Part shown: positions 7,338 through 16,414 of the stretch, piece by piece
Layout of the letters: the number at the start of each line of letters is the position of its first letter
Numbering within the stretch: the stretch's first letter is position 1
Source: Rhodococcus sp. HM1
GTDB taxonomy: Bacteria; Actinomycetota; Actinomycetes; Mycobacteriales; Mycobacteriaceae
Assembly (NCBI RefSeq): GCF_023218075.1
Contig: NZ_JALPTB010000047.1
Span: forward strand, 1-52,015
Length of the DNA: 52,015 nucleotides
Direction: 5' to 3'
Program-made: the position numbers and the translations under genes
Notes under the pieces: model-generated
What the model saw: the letters and a program-made list of their open reading frames with translations, nothing else
What the model was told of the DNA's origin: nothing
The model's database searches: none

Positions 7338-8855
7338 TCAGGGCTGTGCCTGCGCGTACATGATGCGGGTGATCTCGGTGCGGTCCGCCGGGGAGGGGGT
7401 ACCCCAGCCGGACTGGTAGCCGATGGTCTCGGTCAGGGGTGTGATGGTGCCGTCGGTGTGGAGGATGTCGATGTCGTCGGAGGTGGCCAGCGCGGGGTGG
7501 GCGACGGCGAGGGCGTCGGAGAGTTTGAGCAGGTCGCGGCGCAGTGCGGTGAGGTAGTTGGCGGCGCGGGCGCTCTTGCTCGTCGGGTCGACGCCGCGCA
7601 TGAGCCAGGCGTTCTGCGTGGCGACGCCGGTGGGGCAGTGTCCGGTGTGGCAACGTTGCGCTTGGATGCAGCCGATGGAGAGCATCGCCTCACGAGCGAC
7701 GTTGACCATGTCGGCTCCGGCCGCGAATGCCATCAGTGCGGTGTCGGGCAGTCCGGTGCGGCCGGAGGCGATCCAGGTGATGTTCTCGGCGATGCCGGCC
7801 TTCTGGAAGATCTTCTGCACCAAGGGCAGTGCGGTGTGCAGGGGGTAGCTGACGTGGTCGGTGAAGGCCAGCGGTGCGGCGCCGGTGCCGCCTTCACCGC
7901 CGTCGACGGTGATGAAGTCGACGCCGCGGGTGCCGGTGGCCATGGCGTCGGCGAGGTCTTCCCAGAACTGCAGGTGGCCGACGGCGGATTTGATGCCCAC
8001 CGGGAGTCCGGTTGCGTCGGCGATGGTTTCGACGAAGTCGAGGAGGGAGTCCACGTCGCCGAAGGCGGTGTGCCGTGCGGGACTTGCGCAGTCCCTTCCG
8101 GGTTCGATGCCGCGGATACGGGCGATTTCGTCGGTGACCTTCGCGCCGGGCAGGATGCCGCCGAGACCGGGTTTGGCGCCCTGGCTGAGTTTGATCTCGA
8201 TGGCGCGTACGGGTGCGTCGGCGATCGTCTCCAGGAGTGCCGGCAGGGAGAACGTTCCGTCGGGTGTGCGGCAGCCGAAGTATCCGGTGCCGATCTGGTA
8301 GACGAGGTCGCCGCCGTGGCGGTGGTGGTCGGACAGTCCACCTTCGCCGGTGTTGTGCAGGGCACCGGCGAGTGCGGCGCCCGCGTTGAGGGCCTCGATC
8401 GCCGGCGCGGACAGCGAACCGTAGCTCATGGCGGAGATGTTGACCACCGACTGCGGCCGGAAGGCGGCGCGGCGGTCGCGGGGACCGCCGAGAACCTTCG
8501 CCGACGGCAGGTATGCCTGCGGCGAGTGTGGACGGGCGGGCAGGTCGCTGAAGGTGCGGGCCTTGATGATGGGGTAGCCGTCGATGCCGTCGATGTTGTT
8601 GTCGGTGCCGAATCCGAAGTAGTTGTTCTCGAGTTTTGCCGAGGCGTAGATCCAGCGGCGTTGGTCTCGGTTGAAGGGGCGTTCGGTGTTGTTGTCGGTG
8701 ACGATGTACTGGCGCAGTTCGGGTCCGATCGCCTCGACTGCGTACCGCAGATGTCCGACGACGGGGAAGGTGCGCAGGATGCTGCGTCGCTTCTGCAGCA
8801 GGTCGTAGGTGGTCAGGCCGGCGAGGGCCAGAACGGGGAGACCGAATTTGTTCAT
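7338..8855 (-). CDS. FMN-binding glutamate synthase family protein (stand-alone GltB central/FMN domain)
   Basis: The 505 residues start with a hydrophobic segment (LPVLALAGLTTY), suggesting membrane attachment. The TIM-barrel glutamate-synthase domain follows: NISAMSYGSLS, NTGEGGLSDHH, KLSQGAKPGLGG, FITVDGGEGGTGAAP for FMN and substrate, and an iron-sulfur motif CIQAQRCHTGHCPTG like the 3Fe-4S ligands of GltB. The glutaminase domain of real glutamate synthase is absent, so ammonia must come from elsewhere or the enzyme does something else; proteins of this family are often annotated only by domain. A 28-codon ORF ends 4 bp before the start. A divergent TetR gene probably regulates it. Confidence 0.88.
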   Translation of the reverse strand: MNKFGLPVLALAGLTTYDLLQKRRSILRTFPVVGHLRYAVEAIGPELRQYIVTDNNTERPFNRDQRRWIYASAKLENNYFGFGTDNNIDGIDGYPIIKARTFSDLPARPHSPQAYLPSAKVLGGPRDRRAAFRPQSVVNISAMSYGSLSAPAIEALNAGAALAGALHNTGEGGLSDHHRHGGDLVYQIGTGYFGCRTPDGTFSLPALLETIADAPVRAIEIKLSQGAKPGLGGILPGAKVTDEIARIRGIEPGRDCASPARHTAFGDVDSLLDFVETIADATGLPVGIKSAVGHLQFWEDLADAMATGTRGVDFITVDGGEGGTGAAPLAFTDHVSYPLHTALPLVQKIFQKAGIAENITWIASGRTGLPDTALMAFAAGADMVNVAREAMLSIGCIQAQRCHTGHCPTGVATQNAWLMRGVDPTSKSARAANYLTALRRDLLKLSDALAVAHPALATSDDIDILHTDGTITPLTETIGYQSGWGTPSPADRTEITRIMYAQAQP

Positions 8856-8858
8856 GGG

Positions 8859-8945
8859 TCAGCGGGCCTGTCCGAATTCGAGATCACGCTCTGCCGGGAG
8901 CAATGGGCCGGGGTTGGCCGCGAATTCGGTGGTGTCTTCGGTCAT
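8859..8945 (-). CDS. Short leader ORF (28 codons) directly before the GltB-domain gene
   Basis: An ATG-initiated frame of 28 residues (MTEDTTEFAANPGPLL then PAERDLEFGQAR) ends 3 bp before the ATG of the GltB-domain gene. It begins inside the divergent promoter region, a few bases from the putative TetR operator. It has no recognised domain. It could be a translated leader coupled to the flavoprotein or chance. The tight spacing and clean start are the only support. Confidence 0.3.
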   Translation of the reverse strand: MTEDTTEFAANPGPLLPAERDLEFGQAR

Positions 8946-8964
8946 GACCAACTTCCGGATTTAA

Positions 8965-8979
8965 GATACGATTCGTTTC
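8965..8979. promoter_or_regulatory. Probable TetR operator between the GltB-domain gene and tetR
   Basis: GATACGATTCGTTTC is a near-perfect 15-bp dyad: arms GAtACGA and TCGTtTC with one mismatch pair. A second GATACGAT lies at 9003-9010, 38 bp away. It sits in the divergent intergenic region, which is where an autoregulated TetR repressor would bind. Confidence 0.5.
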
Positions 8980-9033
8980 CAATACGGAGATTAGCCCTCG
9001 GCGATACGATCTGCAACGCATCTAGGAGGGGCG

Positions 9034-9660
9034 GTGACCGCGACCAGGCGACGAGGCGCCGAACTCGAGCGGGCAATCCATGCCGCGGTGGTGGCCGAGG
9101 TCGCCGAGCGCGGCTACACCGATGTCACCTACGAGGGGATCGCCGCGCGGGCGGGCACGAGCAAACCGGTGCTGTATCGGCGGTGGCCGACGAGAGCGGA
9201 GATGGTGTTCGCGGCGTTCGTCGCCCGAGCCGATGCGATCCGCCGCGAGCTTCCCGACACCGGTGATCTCGTCGGTGATCTCGTCGCGGTGCTGTCGGAG
9301 GCGCGGACGCAGCTCGGAATGTTCCCGCACGACACGATTCTGGGCCTGCTGGCAGAGCTCGACGGAGACACCGCCGACCGGTTGCGGTCGCTGCTACCGG
9401 CGATCGGCAGCGCCGAGATGCGTTCGGCTGTCGAGCGTGCCCGCGCCCGGGGTGAGCTCGGCGACAACGACATTCCCGATCCTGTGCTGTCGCTGCCACT
9501 CGATCTGGCCCGGCACGACCTGCTGATCCGGGCCACACTGACCGATGACCGCATCGACTCCATCGTGCGTGTGATCGCGGTGCCGCTCCTGGAGCTGCAC
9601 AGCCGAACCGACTCCGAGCCGAGCAGCTCGGCGGCGCCGCGGAGCGCGAGCGACCGGTGA
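9034..9660 (+). CDS. TetR/AcrR family transcriptional regulator
   Basis: 208 residues. The N-terminal HTH reads VAERGYTDVTYEGIAARAGTSKPVLYRRWPTRAEMV, split as helix 2 TYEGIAARAG and recognition helix 3 TSKPVLYRRW. The remainder is a helical ligand-binding domain of the TetR_C type, ending in a Ser-rich tail. The GTG start at 9034 has an excellent AGGAGGGG upstream. It is divergent from the GltB-domain flavoprotein and its short leader ORF, which it most likely represses. The inducer is unknown. Confidence 0.9.
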   Translation: MTATRRRGAELERAIHAAVVAEVAERGYTDVTYEGIAARAGTSKPVLYRRWPTRAEMVFAAFVARADAIRRELPDTGDLVGDLVAVLSEARTQLGMFPHDTILGLLAELDGDTADRLRSLLPAIGSAEMRSAVERARARGELGDNDIPDPVLSLPLDLARHDLLIRATLTDDRIDSIVRVIAVPLLELHSRTDSEPSSSAAPRSASDR

Positions 9661-9766
9661 ACCCCGGCAGCGTCACCTGGAACCGTCGGGTGCGCGCCCA
9701 CGACCCGGCCTCGCAGTTTCGTCGTCCGCGAGCGCAGTTGATCTGCAGCCCCAGTTTTCGTCTTGG

Positions 9767-10288
9767 CTACCACTGGTGTGCGACGTCCAGCACCACTCGG
9801 GAGCCGTTGGGTCCGTCGAGCGTGAACACGCGGAACGGCAGCCGGGCGCGGACCCCGACCCCGAGGGTGGTCTGCCCCTCGAAACTGTTGGCCCACGCGA
9901 CCTGCCGCAGGGTGCGGTAGCCGGTGACGTCGACGACTTCGCCGCGGTTCGCCGGTGCCCAGTAGGCGGGCGCGAGGACGACCACCTGCAGGTACGCTCC
10001 GCCGCGCAGTGGCACGAAGAACCCCGACCCGTCCTCGTACACCGCGGGAACGTAGCCGACTCGGTATCCGGCTGCGGGGCCGGCGAGGTCGACGACGATC
10101 CGGTCGAAACACTCGTGCCGGCCCGAGCGAACCGCGGTGACCGGTGAGGTGACCATCGTCGGATTCGACTTGTCCTGCGAACCCCAGTAGATGCCGCAAT
10201 AGGGCGTAGCGGCGGACGCGGTCGGGCTGATCAGTCCGATCCCCGCGATGAGTGCGAGCATCGCGAGCCACACATGGATCCTTCTCAT
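9767..10288 (-). CDS. Secreted AMIN-like domain protein
   Basis: 173 residues from the ATG at 10288. MRRIHVW plus a hydrophobic core and SPTASAAT form a Sec signal peptide with an AxA cleavage site near residue 28. The mature part has CFDRIVVDLAGPAAGYRVGYV, RGGAYLQVVV, AWANSFEGQTTLGVGVRARLPFRVF (spread over residues 135-160) and the terminal RVVLDVAHQW, the pattern of actinobacterial AMIN-like proteins. AMIN domains bind cell-wall or envelope components. Upstream in-frame codons to 10381 are rejected because they precede the signal peptide. It lies downstream of pknK on the same strand with a 147-bp gap. Its exact role is unknown. Confidence 0.8.
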   Translation of the reverse strand: MRRIHVWLAMLALIAGIGLISPTASAATPYCGIYWGSQDKSNPTMVTSPVTAVRSGRHECFDRIVVDLAGPAAGYRVGYVPAVYEDGSGFFVPLRGGAYLQVVVLAPAYWAPANRGEVVDVTGYRTLRQVAWANSFEGQTTLGVGVRARLPFRVFTLDGPNGSRVVLDVAHQW

Positions 10289-10435
10289 TGCCTTGTCCTC
10301 TGTGCGTGGCTGATGAAGTGTCATCGCAGCGGATCCGACGCGCGTTACAGGCGCACAGCGCGATGAGGCGGATGCGTTCACGCGGTGGTGGACGACGCGG
10401 TTGTGAACGATGCAAAGTCCCTGTGGCGCAAGGCA

Positions 10436-13400
10436 TCAGGGTTCGGTTGTGAGCGCGTCCCAGAATCGGTCGGGCACCGGAGGCCAGTCGTCTTGCCACC
10501 GTCCGGCCTCGCGGTCCGCGCGCAGATCCTCGAGCAACGCCCTCAGGTGCGGGCCGCCGTCGAGCAGGTAGCGCACGATGCCGAGGGCGGCGCACTGTGC
10601 GGTGATCGTCGCGAGCAACCCCTTCGCCTCGTCGGTGCGTCCGGCCGCGGCGAGGATGTCGACCAGCAGTCGGCGTGCCTGCAGGAGCGCCCGCGGTCGG
10701 CCGGCATCGGCGAGCATGTCCACCCACTCCTGTGCCCAGATGCACGCCAGTTCCGTTGCCGTCGGCGTGCCCTCGTCGAGCAGTGCCCGGATGGCGACGG
10801 CCTCGTCGAGCTGGGCGGTGAGCGCGTCGACCCCGTGGACGGGCCGTCGTCGCTGCGCATGGGTGATCGGTGGGGACGGGGGCACGCCCGCGGCCGGGGG
10901 CAGGCCCAACCGCACACGTTCGTCCTCGATCCGGGCCCGCAGCCGGGGCAACGTCAGCGCTTGGGCGGCTCGGGCGCCCGCCTCCAGGCGCTGCGCCGCC
11001 GCTGCGCGATCGCCCCGAAGAGCCTTGACCCGGGCGCCGATCGCGTACCGGGCCGCCTTGAACTCCACGCTCCCGCCTCCGTAGTCGAGGAGGTAGGCCT
11101 CGTCGAGGAGACGTTCGGCGTCGTCGAGGCGGCCCTGCTCGTACAGCAGTTCGCCGAGCAGCGACTCCGCGAGCCGTACCGCGACCGAGTGCTCGTCACC
11201 CTGGCTTCGGGCAACCCGCAGGGCCTGCCGGAACCGCTGCTCGGCGGCGGTGATGTCGAGTCGCTCGTGTGCGGCGATGGCGAGGTAGCAATAGCTGTGC
11301 GTCCGGATGTACGGACCGTGACTGCGGGCGTGATACGGCTCGGCCCACTCCTGGAGCCGTTCCGCCGCGTCGAAATCGAACCGGTAGACCGCGGCCATGA
11401 GGGCGAGGTGCGCGGCCGCGGACACCACCCACGGGGACAGCGAGCCGGCCCGGGCCACTGCGGGGCGGATCAGCTCGTCGACGGTGTCGAAGCGGTCGCA
11501 CCGGACCTCGATGACCGCTCGTACCATCCCGCACTCGGCGCGCAGGTCCTCGGCTTCGTCGGCAGTGAGGGAAGCGGTGGCGAGAAGTGATTCGACGGCA
11601 TCGACGGCCTGCTCGGCGGGTCGGACTCGGTTCGACAGGACGGCGGTCCAGGCCCGCATCAGCTGCAGGCGCGGACGGGTGGTCAGCACGGACGGGGGCA
11701 GCTTGTCGAGGAGGGCCTCCGCGGATGCCACCTGGGATAGTTCGAGCAGGATCGTGCCGTGCCGTTCGACCAGGTCGACGGCCATCTCCTGATCTCCCGC
11801 GGCCTGGGCGTGGGTCACCGCGTCACGGATGATCTCGTGTTCGGCGAACCACCGGGCCGCGGTGTGGTGCAGTTGCCTCACGCGGTCAGGGGTCTCGCGT
11901 TCGATCCGGCGCTGCAGGAACTCCCGGAACAGGTGGTGATAGCGAAACCAGGTGCGCTCCTTGTCCATTCGGCGTAGGAACAGGCCCCGGTCCTCGATTT
12001 CCTCGAGCAGCGACTGGCATCGTGTCTCGCCGGTGAGCGCGGTGGCCAGCTCGGCGGAAACGAATTCGCAAATGCACGTGGCGAGCAGGAAGTCGAGAAT
12101 TCGGGGTTCGAGTGTGTCGAGGACGTTTTCGGCGAGGTATTCCCCGATCGCATGGTGGCTGCCGGTGATTCCGTGGATGAGGTCCGCTGGGTCGTCGCTG
12201 TCGCGCAGGGACAGAGAGACCAATTGCAGCGCCGCCACCCAGCCGCCGGTCGCGCGGGTGAGGGCGTCGACGTCCTCGTCGGTCAGGCGCAGTCCGGCCC
12301 GCTCGACCAGCAGCTGTCGCACCTCCGCCGGATCGAACCGCAGGGCGGCAGCGTCGACCTCGATCAGCTCGTCGCGCAGCCGCATACGGCTCAGGGGCAG
12401 ACCGGTGCGCGCCTGGCTGGTCACGATCACCCGGAGGTGACCGGGGTCGGTGTTGTCCAACAGGAACGCCATCGCAGCGATGGCCTCGGAGTCGGAGATT
12501 CTGTGCCAGTCGTCGATGATCAGGACGACCTGCTCCCCGGACTGCTGAAGCTCGTTGATCAACGTGGTGAACACGTACTGAGCTGCGCCGTCGCCGTGCT
12601 CCTCGAGCACCGCGCCGAGGTCCTGGGCGAGGTCCGGCCGCACTCGGCGGAGGGACTCGACCAGATGCGCCAGGAGCCACAGGGGCTTGTTGTCGTCGTT
12701 GTCGACGGACAGCCAGGCCACCTGGACGCCGGTGCCGGCAAGTTCACGCGACCACTGTGCGGCCAGGGTGGTCTTGCCGAACCCGGGTGGAGCGGTGATG
12801 GCCGTCAGCGTGCGCTGCCCGCCCGCACGCAGGAGCTGCAGCAGTCGCTCACGGACCACCAGGGGACGAGTCGCGGACGGAGGACGCAGTCGCGTGGCGG
12901 GCACCGGAGGGGTCAGCGGCCCCGAACCGGTTCGCCGGCGGTAACCGGATCCGGTGGTGGAACCGAAACGAGTGGTGCCGGAGCCGACGGAATCACCGAT
13001 CTCGGGCACCGCGAGCTCGTCCACCGGCAGTCCGTGACGTTGCTGGACCGTTCGCAACTGCTCGCCGAGTTCGGCTGCCGTGCCGATGCGTGTAGCCGTA
13101 TCCCGGTCCATCGCGCGCTCGATCACCGTGCAGAGGTCCTCGGGGATGTCGATACCGCCCTGCAGGTCCGGCGCCGGTCCGCCGGTGATCCGGAGGAACT
13201 GGGCGACCACCGATTCGCCGCGGCGCCGCTCGTACGCCGCGTGCCCGGTGATCAGGCAGAACAGGGTCGCGCCGAGCCCGTAGACGTCGGCGGAGCGGGT
13301 GGGGGGTTGTCCGGAGAGCACCTCCGAGGCGGTGAACGCCGGAGATCCCGTGATCGCGCCGTCGGAGGTTTCGAAGGCCCCTGCGATCCGCGCGATCCCG

Positions 13401-13903
13401 AAGTCGGTCAGCTGCGGCTCCCCGTAGTCGGTCAGCAGGATGTTCGCCGGCTTGACGTCCCGGTGCAGCATGTTCATGCGGTGGGCGGTCTCCAGCGCGC
13501 CGGCGATCTTGACACCGATCCCGAGTGCGTCCTCCCAGCGCATGGGTCCCTGCGCTCGGAGCTGGGCTTCGAGCGAGTTGCGACGGTGGTACTCCATCAC
13601 GATGTACGGCTGACCGGATGCGGTGGCACCGACCTCGTGGACGGTGACGATGTTCGGGTGGCCGGACAGTCGCCCCATCGCGCGCTGCTCCCGCAGGAAG
13701 CGTTCGAGATTGTCGGGGTCCGGTTCCGAGGTCAGCACCTTGATGGCCACGGTGCGGTCGAGTGCCGGCTGCCGGCACCGGTAGACGACGCCGAAACCAC
13801 CCCGGCCGATTTCGTGCACGTCCTCGAACCCGGCCGCGATCAGTTCGGCCACGATTCGCGGCGGGTCCTTCCGCTGCGTCGCCTGCGGATCGATCTCCGC
13901 CAT
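10436..13903 (-). CDS. pknK: Serine/threonine protein kinase PknK (kinase + AAA/MalT-like regulatory domain)
   Basis: 1155 residues. The kinase domain has GRGGFG (33-38), K55, HRDVKPANIL (H147-R-D149, K151, N154), DFG with D167, and an APE motif changed to ASE. After a Ser/Thr/Gly/Pro linker (about 300-345) comes a STAND/MalT-type ATPase: Walker A APPGFGKTT (371-379), Walker B LIIDD (461-465), then helical repeats to the end. No C-terminal LuxR HTH is visible. The order and sequence match mycobacterial PknK (about 1110 residues), which phosphorylates the AraC regulator VirS controlling mymA. Here an AraC regulator and an FMO gene lie upstream on the same strand, so an analogous link is plausible. 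The ATG at 13903 is preferred to 13948 by homology to the PknK N-terminus. Confidence 0.92.
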   Translation of the reverse strand: MAEIDPQATQRKDPPRIVAELIAAGFEDVHEIGRGGFGVVYRCRQPALDRTVAIKVLTSEPDPDNLERFLREQRAMGRLSGHPNIVTVHEVGATASGQPYIVMEYHRRNSLEAQLRAQGPMRWEDALGIGVKIAGALETAHRMNMLHRDVKPANILLTDYGEPQLTDFGIARIAGAFETSDGAITGSPAFTASEVLSGQPPTRSADVYGLGATLFCLITGHAAYERRRGESVVAQFLRITGGPAPDLQGGIDIPEDLCTVIERAMDRDTATRIGTAAELGEQLRTVQQRHGLPVDELAVPEIGDSVGSGTTRFGSTTGSGYRRRTGSGPLTPPVPATRLRPPSATRPLVVRERLLQLLRAGGQRTLTAITAPPGFGKTTLAAQWSRELAGTGVQVAWLSVDNDDNKPLWLLAHLVESLRRVRPDLAQDLGAVLEEHGDGAAQYVFTTLINELQQSGEQVVLIIDDWHRISDSEAIAAMAFLLDNTDPGHLRVIVTSQARTGLPLSRMRLRDELIEVDAAALRFDPAEVRQLLVERAGLRLTDEDVDALTRATGGWVAALQLVSLSLRDSDDPADLIHGITGSHHAIGEYLAENVLDTLEPRILDFLLATCICEFVSAELATALTGETRCQSLLEEIEDRGLFLRRMDKERTWFRYHHLFREFLQRRIERETPDRVRQLHHTAARWFAEHEIIRDAVTHAQAAGDQEMAVDLVERHGTILLELSQVASAEALLDKLPPSVLTTRPRLQLMRAWTAVLSNRVRPAEQAVDAVESLLATASLTADEAEDLRAECGMVRAVIEVRCDRFDTVDELIRPAVARAGSLSPWVVSAAAHLALMAAVYRFDFDAAERLQEWAEPYHARSHGPYIRTHSYCYLAIAAHERLDITAAEQRFRQALRVARSQGDEHSVAVRLAESLLGELLYEQGRLDDAERLLDEAYLLDYGGGSVEFKAARYAIGARVKALRGDRAAAAQRLEAGARAAQALTLPRLRARIEDERVRLGLPPAAGVPPSPPITHAQRRRPVHGVDALTAQLDEAVAIRALLDEGTPTATELACIWAQEWVDMLADAGRPRALLQARRLLVDILAAAGRTDEAKGLLATITAQCAALGIVRYLLDGGPHLRALLEDLRADREAGRWQDDWPPVPDRFWDALTTEP

Positions 13904-13966
13904 CGGCTGCCTCGTCCATATCAAACCGGGGTTGGTCGAATGCCCCAATGATATGCCCGTGACAGC

Positions 13967-14003
13967 GGAGACGGGCGATCGTCGAACGACATCGCCCGCC
14001 TCC
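13967..14003. terminator. Strong hairpin between the monooxygenase operon and pknK
   Basis: GGAGACGGGCGAT (13967-13979) pairs with ATCGCCCGCCTCC (13991-14003) around an 11-nt loop: 13 positions with one interruption, which is a G-U wobble when read on the minus strand. It lies 72 bp after the stop of the reductase gene on the minus strand and before the pknK start. It probably ends the monooxygenase transcript, though no clear U tract follows. Partial read-through to pknK cannot be excluded. Confidence 0.55.
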
Positions 14004-14074
14004 GGAAAGGGGATCTTTATTCGTTGTGAACGTCGGCCTGAAGGTCTGCCTCCTTTCCCGCGTCTCGAGTCGAG

Positions 14075-15067
14075 TCACCCGAAACGGTCGTAGTGGATGG
14101 TGTCGATCGGATGGCCGTTCGTGCTCAGCAACTGCAGGACCGCATCCACCATGGGTGGTGGTCCGGCGAGGTAGACGCGCGCACCGGTGAGGCTGTGGGC
14201 CTGTGCGGCGAGCGCGTCGGTGACATAGCCGCTGGGCGTGGAGTCGTCACCGGATGGAGTCGATGTGGTGACGTGCAGGCGGCCGTTCGGCAGTCCCGCC
14301 AGGAGATGTGCCAGTTCCGACCGGCCGACGAGTTCGTCGACGCTTCCTGCACCGTAGAAGGCTCGCACCGGCCGGGGGTCGTCGGCCGCCGCCAGTTGCC
14401 GCGCAAGCGCGAGGATCGCCGAAACCCCTGTGCCACCGGCAATCAGGACGATCGGCCGTGCGTCCTCGCGTAGCCACATGTCGCCGTACGGCAGTTCCAT
14501 CGGAACAACCGAACCCAGAGGCAGGGAGAAGAGCCGTTCGCTCCCGGGACCGCCGTCGTAGCGCTTGGCGATGAACTCGACGTGATGCTGTCCGGACGTG
14601 GCCGCCATCGAATAGCAGCGCCGCAGATCCGGGCCGAGTTCGAGGAGCGCGAACTGGCCTTCCCGATACTCGGCCGGCCGATCGAGCCGGAATCGGAAGC
14701 GGTGGATGTCGGGGCCGAGTTCGTCCACCTGCTCCAGCTGCGCGGTGTAGTCGCCGGTGCCGAGATGAGCGCGCGGGGACTCGTCGGTCCAGGTCGCCTT
14801 GACGACGAGGTCCGAGCAGGCCGCGCTCTGGCACGCCAGGATCCGCTTCCGCCTTTCGTCCCGTGGATGAATCGCCGGTGCGGTGTCGAACAGCGGGTCG
14901 ATCTCACCCTCGGTGAGGGTGAGTTTGCAGGTCCCGCACGCGCCCCAGCCGCATTCGAAGGGAAGCCACACTCCGGAGCGCCGGGCGGCGGCGAGGATTC
15001 TCTCTCCTTCACGGATCTTGAATTCCGTGTCGCCCGGCGTCACTCGTACTCGATATACGGAGTTCAC
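14075..15067 (-). CDS. Diiron monooxygenase reductase subunit (TmoF-type, N-terminal 2Fe-2S + FAD/NAD)
   Basis: 330 residues. An N-terminal plant-type 2Fe-2S domain has C39, C44, C47 (ECGWGACGTC) and C79; the FAD domain has LRRCYSMA; the NAD domain has IAGGTGVSAILALA and AGPPPMVDA. It passes electrons from NADH to the Rieske protein of the four-component oxygenase. The GTG at 15067 overlaps the stop of the preceding beta-subunit gene (GTGA); the longer in-frame ORF to 15226 runs back into that gene and is rejected. It is the last of six operon genes, in the position of TmoF and IsoF. Confidence 0.93.
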   Translation of the reverse strand: MNSVYRVRVTPGDTEFKIREGERILAAARRSGVWLPFECGWGACGTCKLTLTEGEIDPLFDTAPAIHPRDERRKRILACQSAACSDLVVKATWTDESPRAHLGTGDYTAQLEQVDELGPDIHRFRFRLDRPAEYREGQFALLELGPDLRRCYSMAATSGQHHVEFIAKRYDGGPGSERLFSLPLGSVVPMELPYGDMWLREDARPIVLIAGGTGVSAILALARQLAAADDPRPVRAFYGAGSVDELVGRSELAHLLAGLPNGRLHVTTSTPSGDDSTPSGYVTDALAAQAHSLTGARVYLAGPPPMVDAVLQLLSTNGHPIDTIHYDRFG

Positions 15068-16098
15068 TGTTCGTCCCCGGGCGGATCCAGGAGCCCGCAC
15101 GCCTGCAGGTATTCGTGTTGTGTGGCGGTGACGGCTTCGGTCAGGTCGACGGCCGCGATCGGCTTCGGCGCCTTCTCCAGCAGCTGACCGAGACCTCCGA
15201 CTGCTTCGAGCATGAGCGGTTGCCACTGCGCGATCCAGGAGAGGAGCACGTCCTTCAGCTGCGGGTCGCGCTCGATGGAGTAGCGGACGAGGGCGGCCGA
15301 CCAGGTCTGGCTGCGCTTGCTGTCCTCGCCGAAGTCGGTGAACAGGCTCCGCAGGAACTCGTCGCCGTTCTGCCCGGCCAGCGCGGCGAACTGCACGTTG
15401 AGCAGCGTGTCGAGCAGCGGCTTGACCACGAGGTTGAGGGCCGCGAAGCTCTCACCCCAGTCGTACGCGATCAGAAGCCGTTCCAAGGCCTCGCGCAGCG
15501 GCTGCCACAGGGGATCCTGTTCCCAGGCGGTCCGCGCGACCTCCGTGGACGCGAGCCGGTCCCCGTGAGCGTTCGCGAGAACCTTCGTCCAGTAGGCGAG
15601 GCGCTGGATGCGGCGCATCTCGTCCGCGGCCTGGAAGTTGGCGCAGTTGGTGATGAACGACGACGGTGCCATCTGGCCGACGTACAGACCTGTCATCTGC
15701 AGGATGTGCAGCGGAAAGCGCAGTGGTACGAAGAAGCGTTCGAGCGTTGCGACCCATTCCGGGTTCAGGTTCGGAGCCGACTCCGCGCATTCGTGTTGGT
15801 CGATGAGTTTGTCGACGAACACTTCCCGCTCGTCCTGCGAGGCGACGTAGTCCTTGTAGGTGAGCTTGAAGGGGTCGCGGAACTGCTCCCAGTCGTCGAC
15901 CTGGAAGGGTGATCCTTCCCGGTGCTGCAGGTACCAGCCGTTGAGGGGCATGCCCGGGTGTTCGAACGGCTGCGGATCACGACGGAAGTGGGTGTGGAAG
16001 TTCGAGGTGACGACCTCGTAGGGTGACGGCTTGCGGCGCACGTCGCCGAGCAGGCTCCAGGTCTTGGGCTTGGCCTTGATTCGCGCGTTCGATGCCAT
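15064..16098 (-). CDS. Diiron monooxygenase hydroxylase beta subunit (TmoE-type)
   Basis: 344 residues, normal for the ferritin-like beta subunit of group 2 soluble diiron monooxygenases. It lacks the paired ExxH metal ligands, as expected. Characteristic segments are KTWSLLGDVRRKPSPYEVV at the N-terminus, LNGWYLQHREGSPF and FKLTYKDYVASQDEREVFVD, where beta subunits contact the alpha subunit, and NCANFQAADEMRRIQRLAYW in the middle. It overlaps the reductase by GTGA and starts 1 bp after the effector gene stop, so it is tightly coupled. It holds the (alpha-beta-gamma)2 hydroxylase together. Confidence 0.92.
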   Translation of the reverse strand: MASNARIKAKPKTWSLLGDVRRKPSPYEVVTSNFHTHFRRDPQPFEHPGMPLNGWYLQHREGSPFQVDDWEQFRDPFKLTYKDYVASQDEREVFVDKLIDQHECAESAPNLNPEWVATLERFFVPLRFPLHILQMTGLYVGQMAPSSFITNCANFQAADEMRRIQRLAYWTKVLANAHGDRLASTEVARTAWEQDPLWQPLREALERLLIAYDWGESFAALNLVVKPLLDTLLNVQFAALAGQNGDEFLRSLFTDFGEDSKRSQTWSAALVRYSIERDPQLKDVLLSWIAQWQPLMLEAVGGLGQLLEKAPKPIAAVDLTEAVTATQHEYLQACGLLDPPGDEQ

Positions 16099-16099
16099 C

Positions 16100-16405
16100 T
16101 CAATCTTTCCTTTCCAGAAACCAGACGATCTCGTCGTCTTCGACCTGCTTCATGCGACCGGCGAATCCGCTCAGTGCCGGTTCGAGCTCGACCAGTGGGA
16201 ATTCCCGTCCGAGTTCGAGTTCGAGGCTCTGCCGGGTGAGCCGGCAGTATTCGGGTACCTGGATGCGGATGTACCCTCCCTCGTCGGACACTTGAACGTC
16301 CGAGTCCGGGTTGTCTGCGATGATCGCGTCGGCGACGGCATCGGCGAGGTCCATGTCGAGGCCGCGCATGAGCGGTCCGACCATCTTGGGTGTCAGGTCT
16401 GTCAT
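16100..16405 (-). CDS. Diiron monooxygenase effector (regulatory) protein, MmoB/TmoD family
   Basis: 101 residues, the usual size for cofactor-free effector proteins that dock on the hydroxylase and tune oxygen activation and substrate access. Typical features are KMVGPLMRGLDMDLADAVADAI, the VQVSDEGGYIRIQVP core strand pair, and a C-terminal EFPLVELEPALSGFAG. It lies between the Rieske and beta genes, as in TmoD and IsoD. No cysteine or metal motif is present, consistent with the role. Confidence 0.92.
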   Translation of the reverse strand: MTDLTPKMVGPLMRGLDMDLADAVADAIIADNPDSDVQVSDEGGYIRIQVPEYCRLTRQSLELELGREFPLVELEPALSGFAGRMKQVEDDEIVWFLERKD

Positions 16406-16414
16406 CTCCGCCTT

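Noticed and set aside
12152-13951. 599-codon ORF antisense to pknK
   Set aside because: Long antisense frames are common opposite high-GC genes; no domain is visible and pknK is certain.
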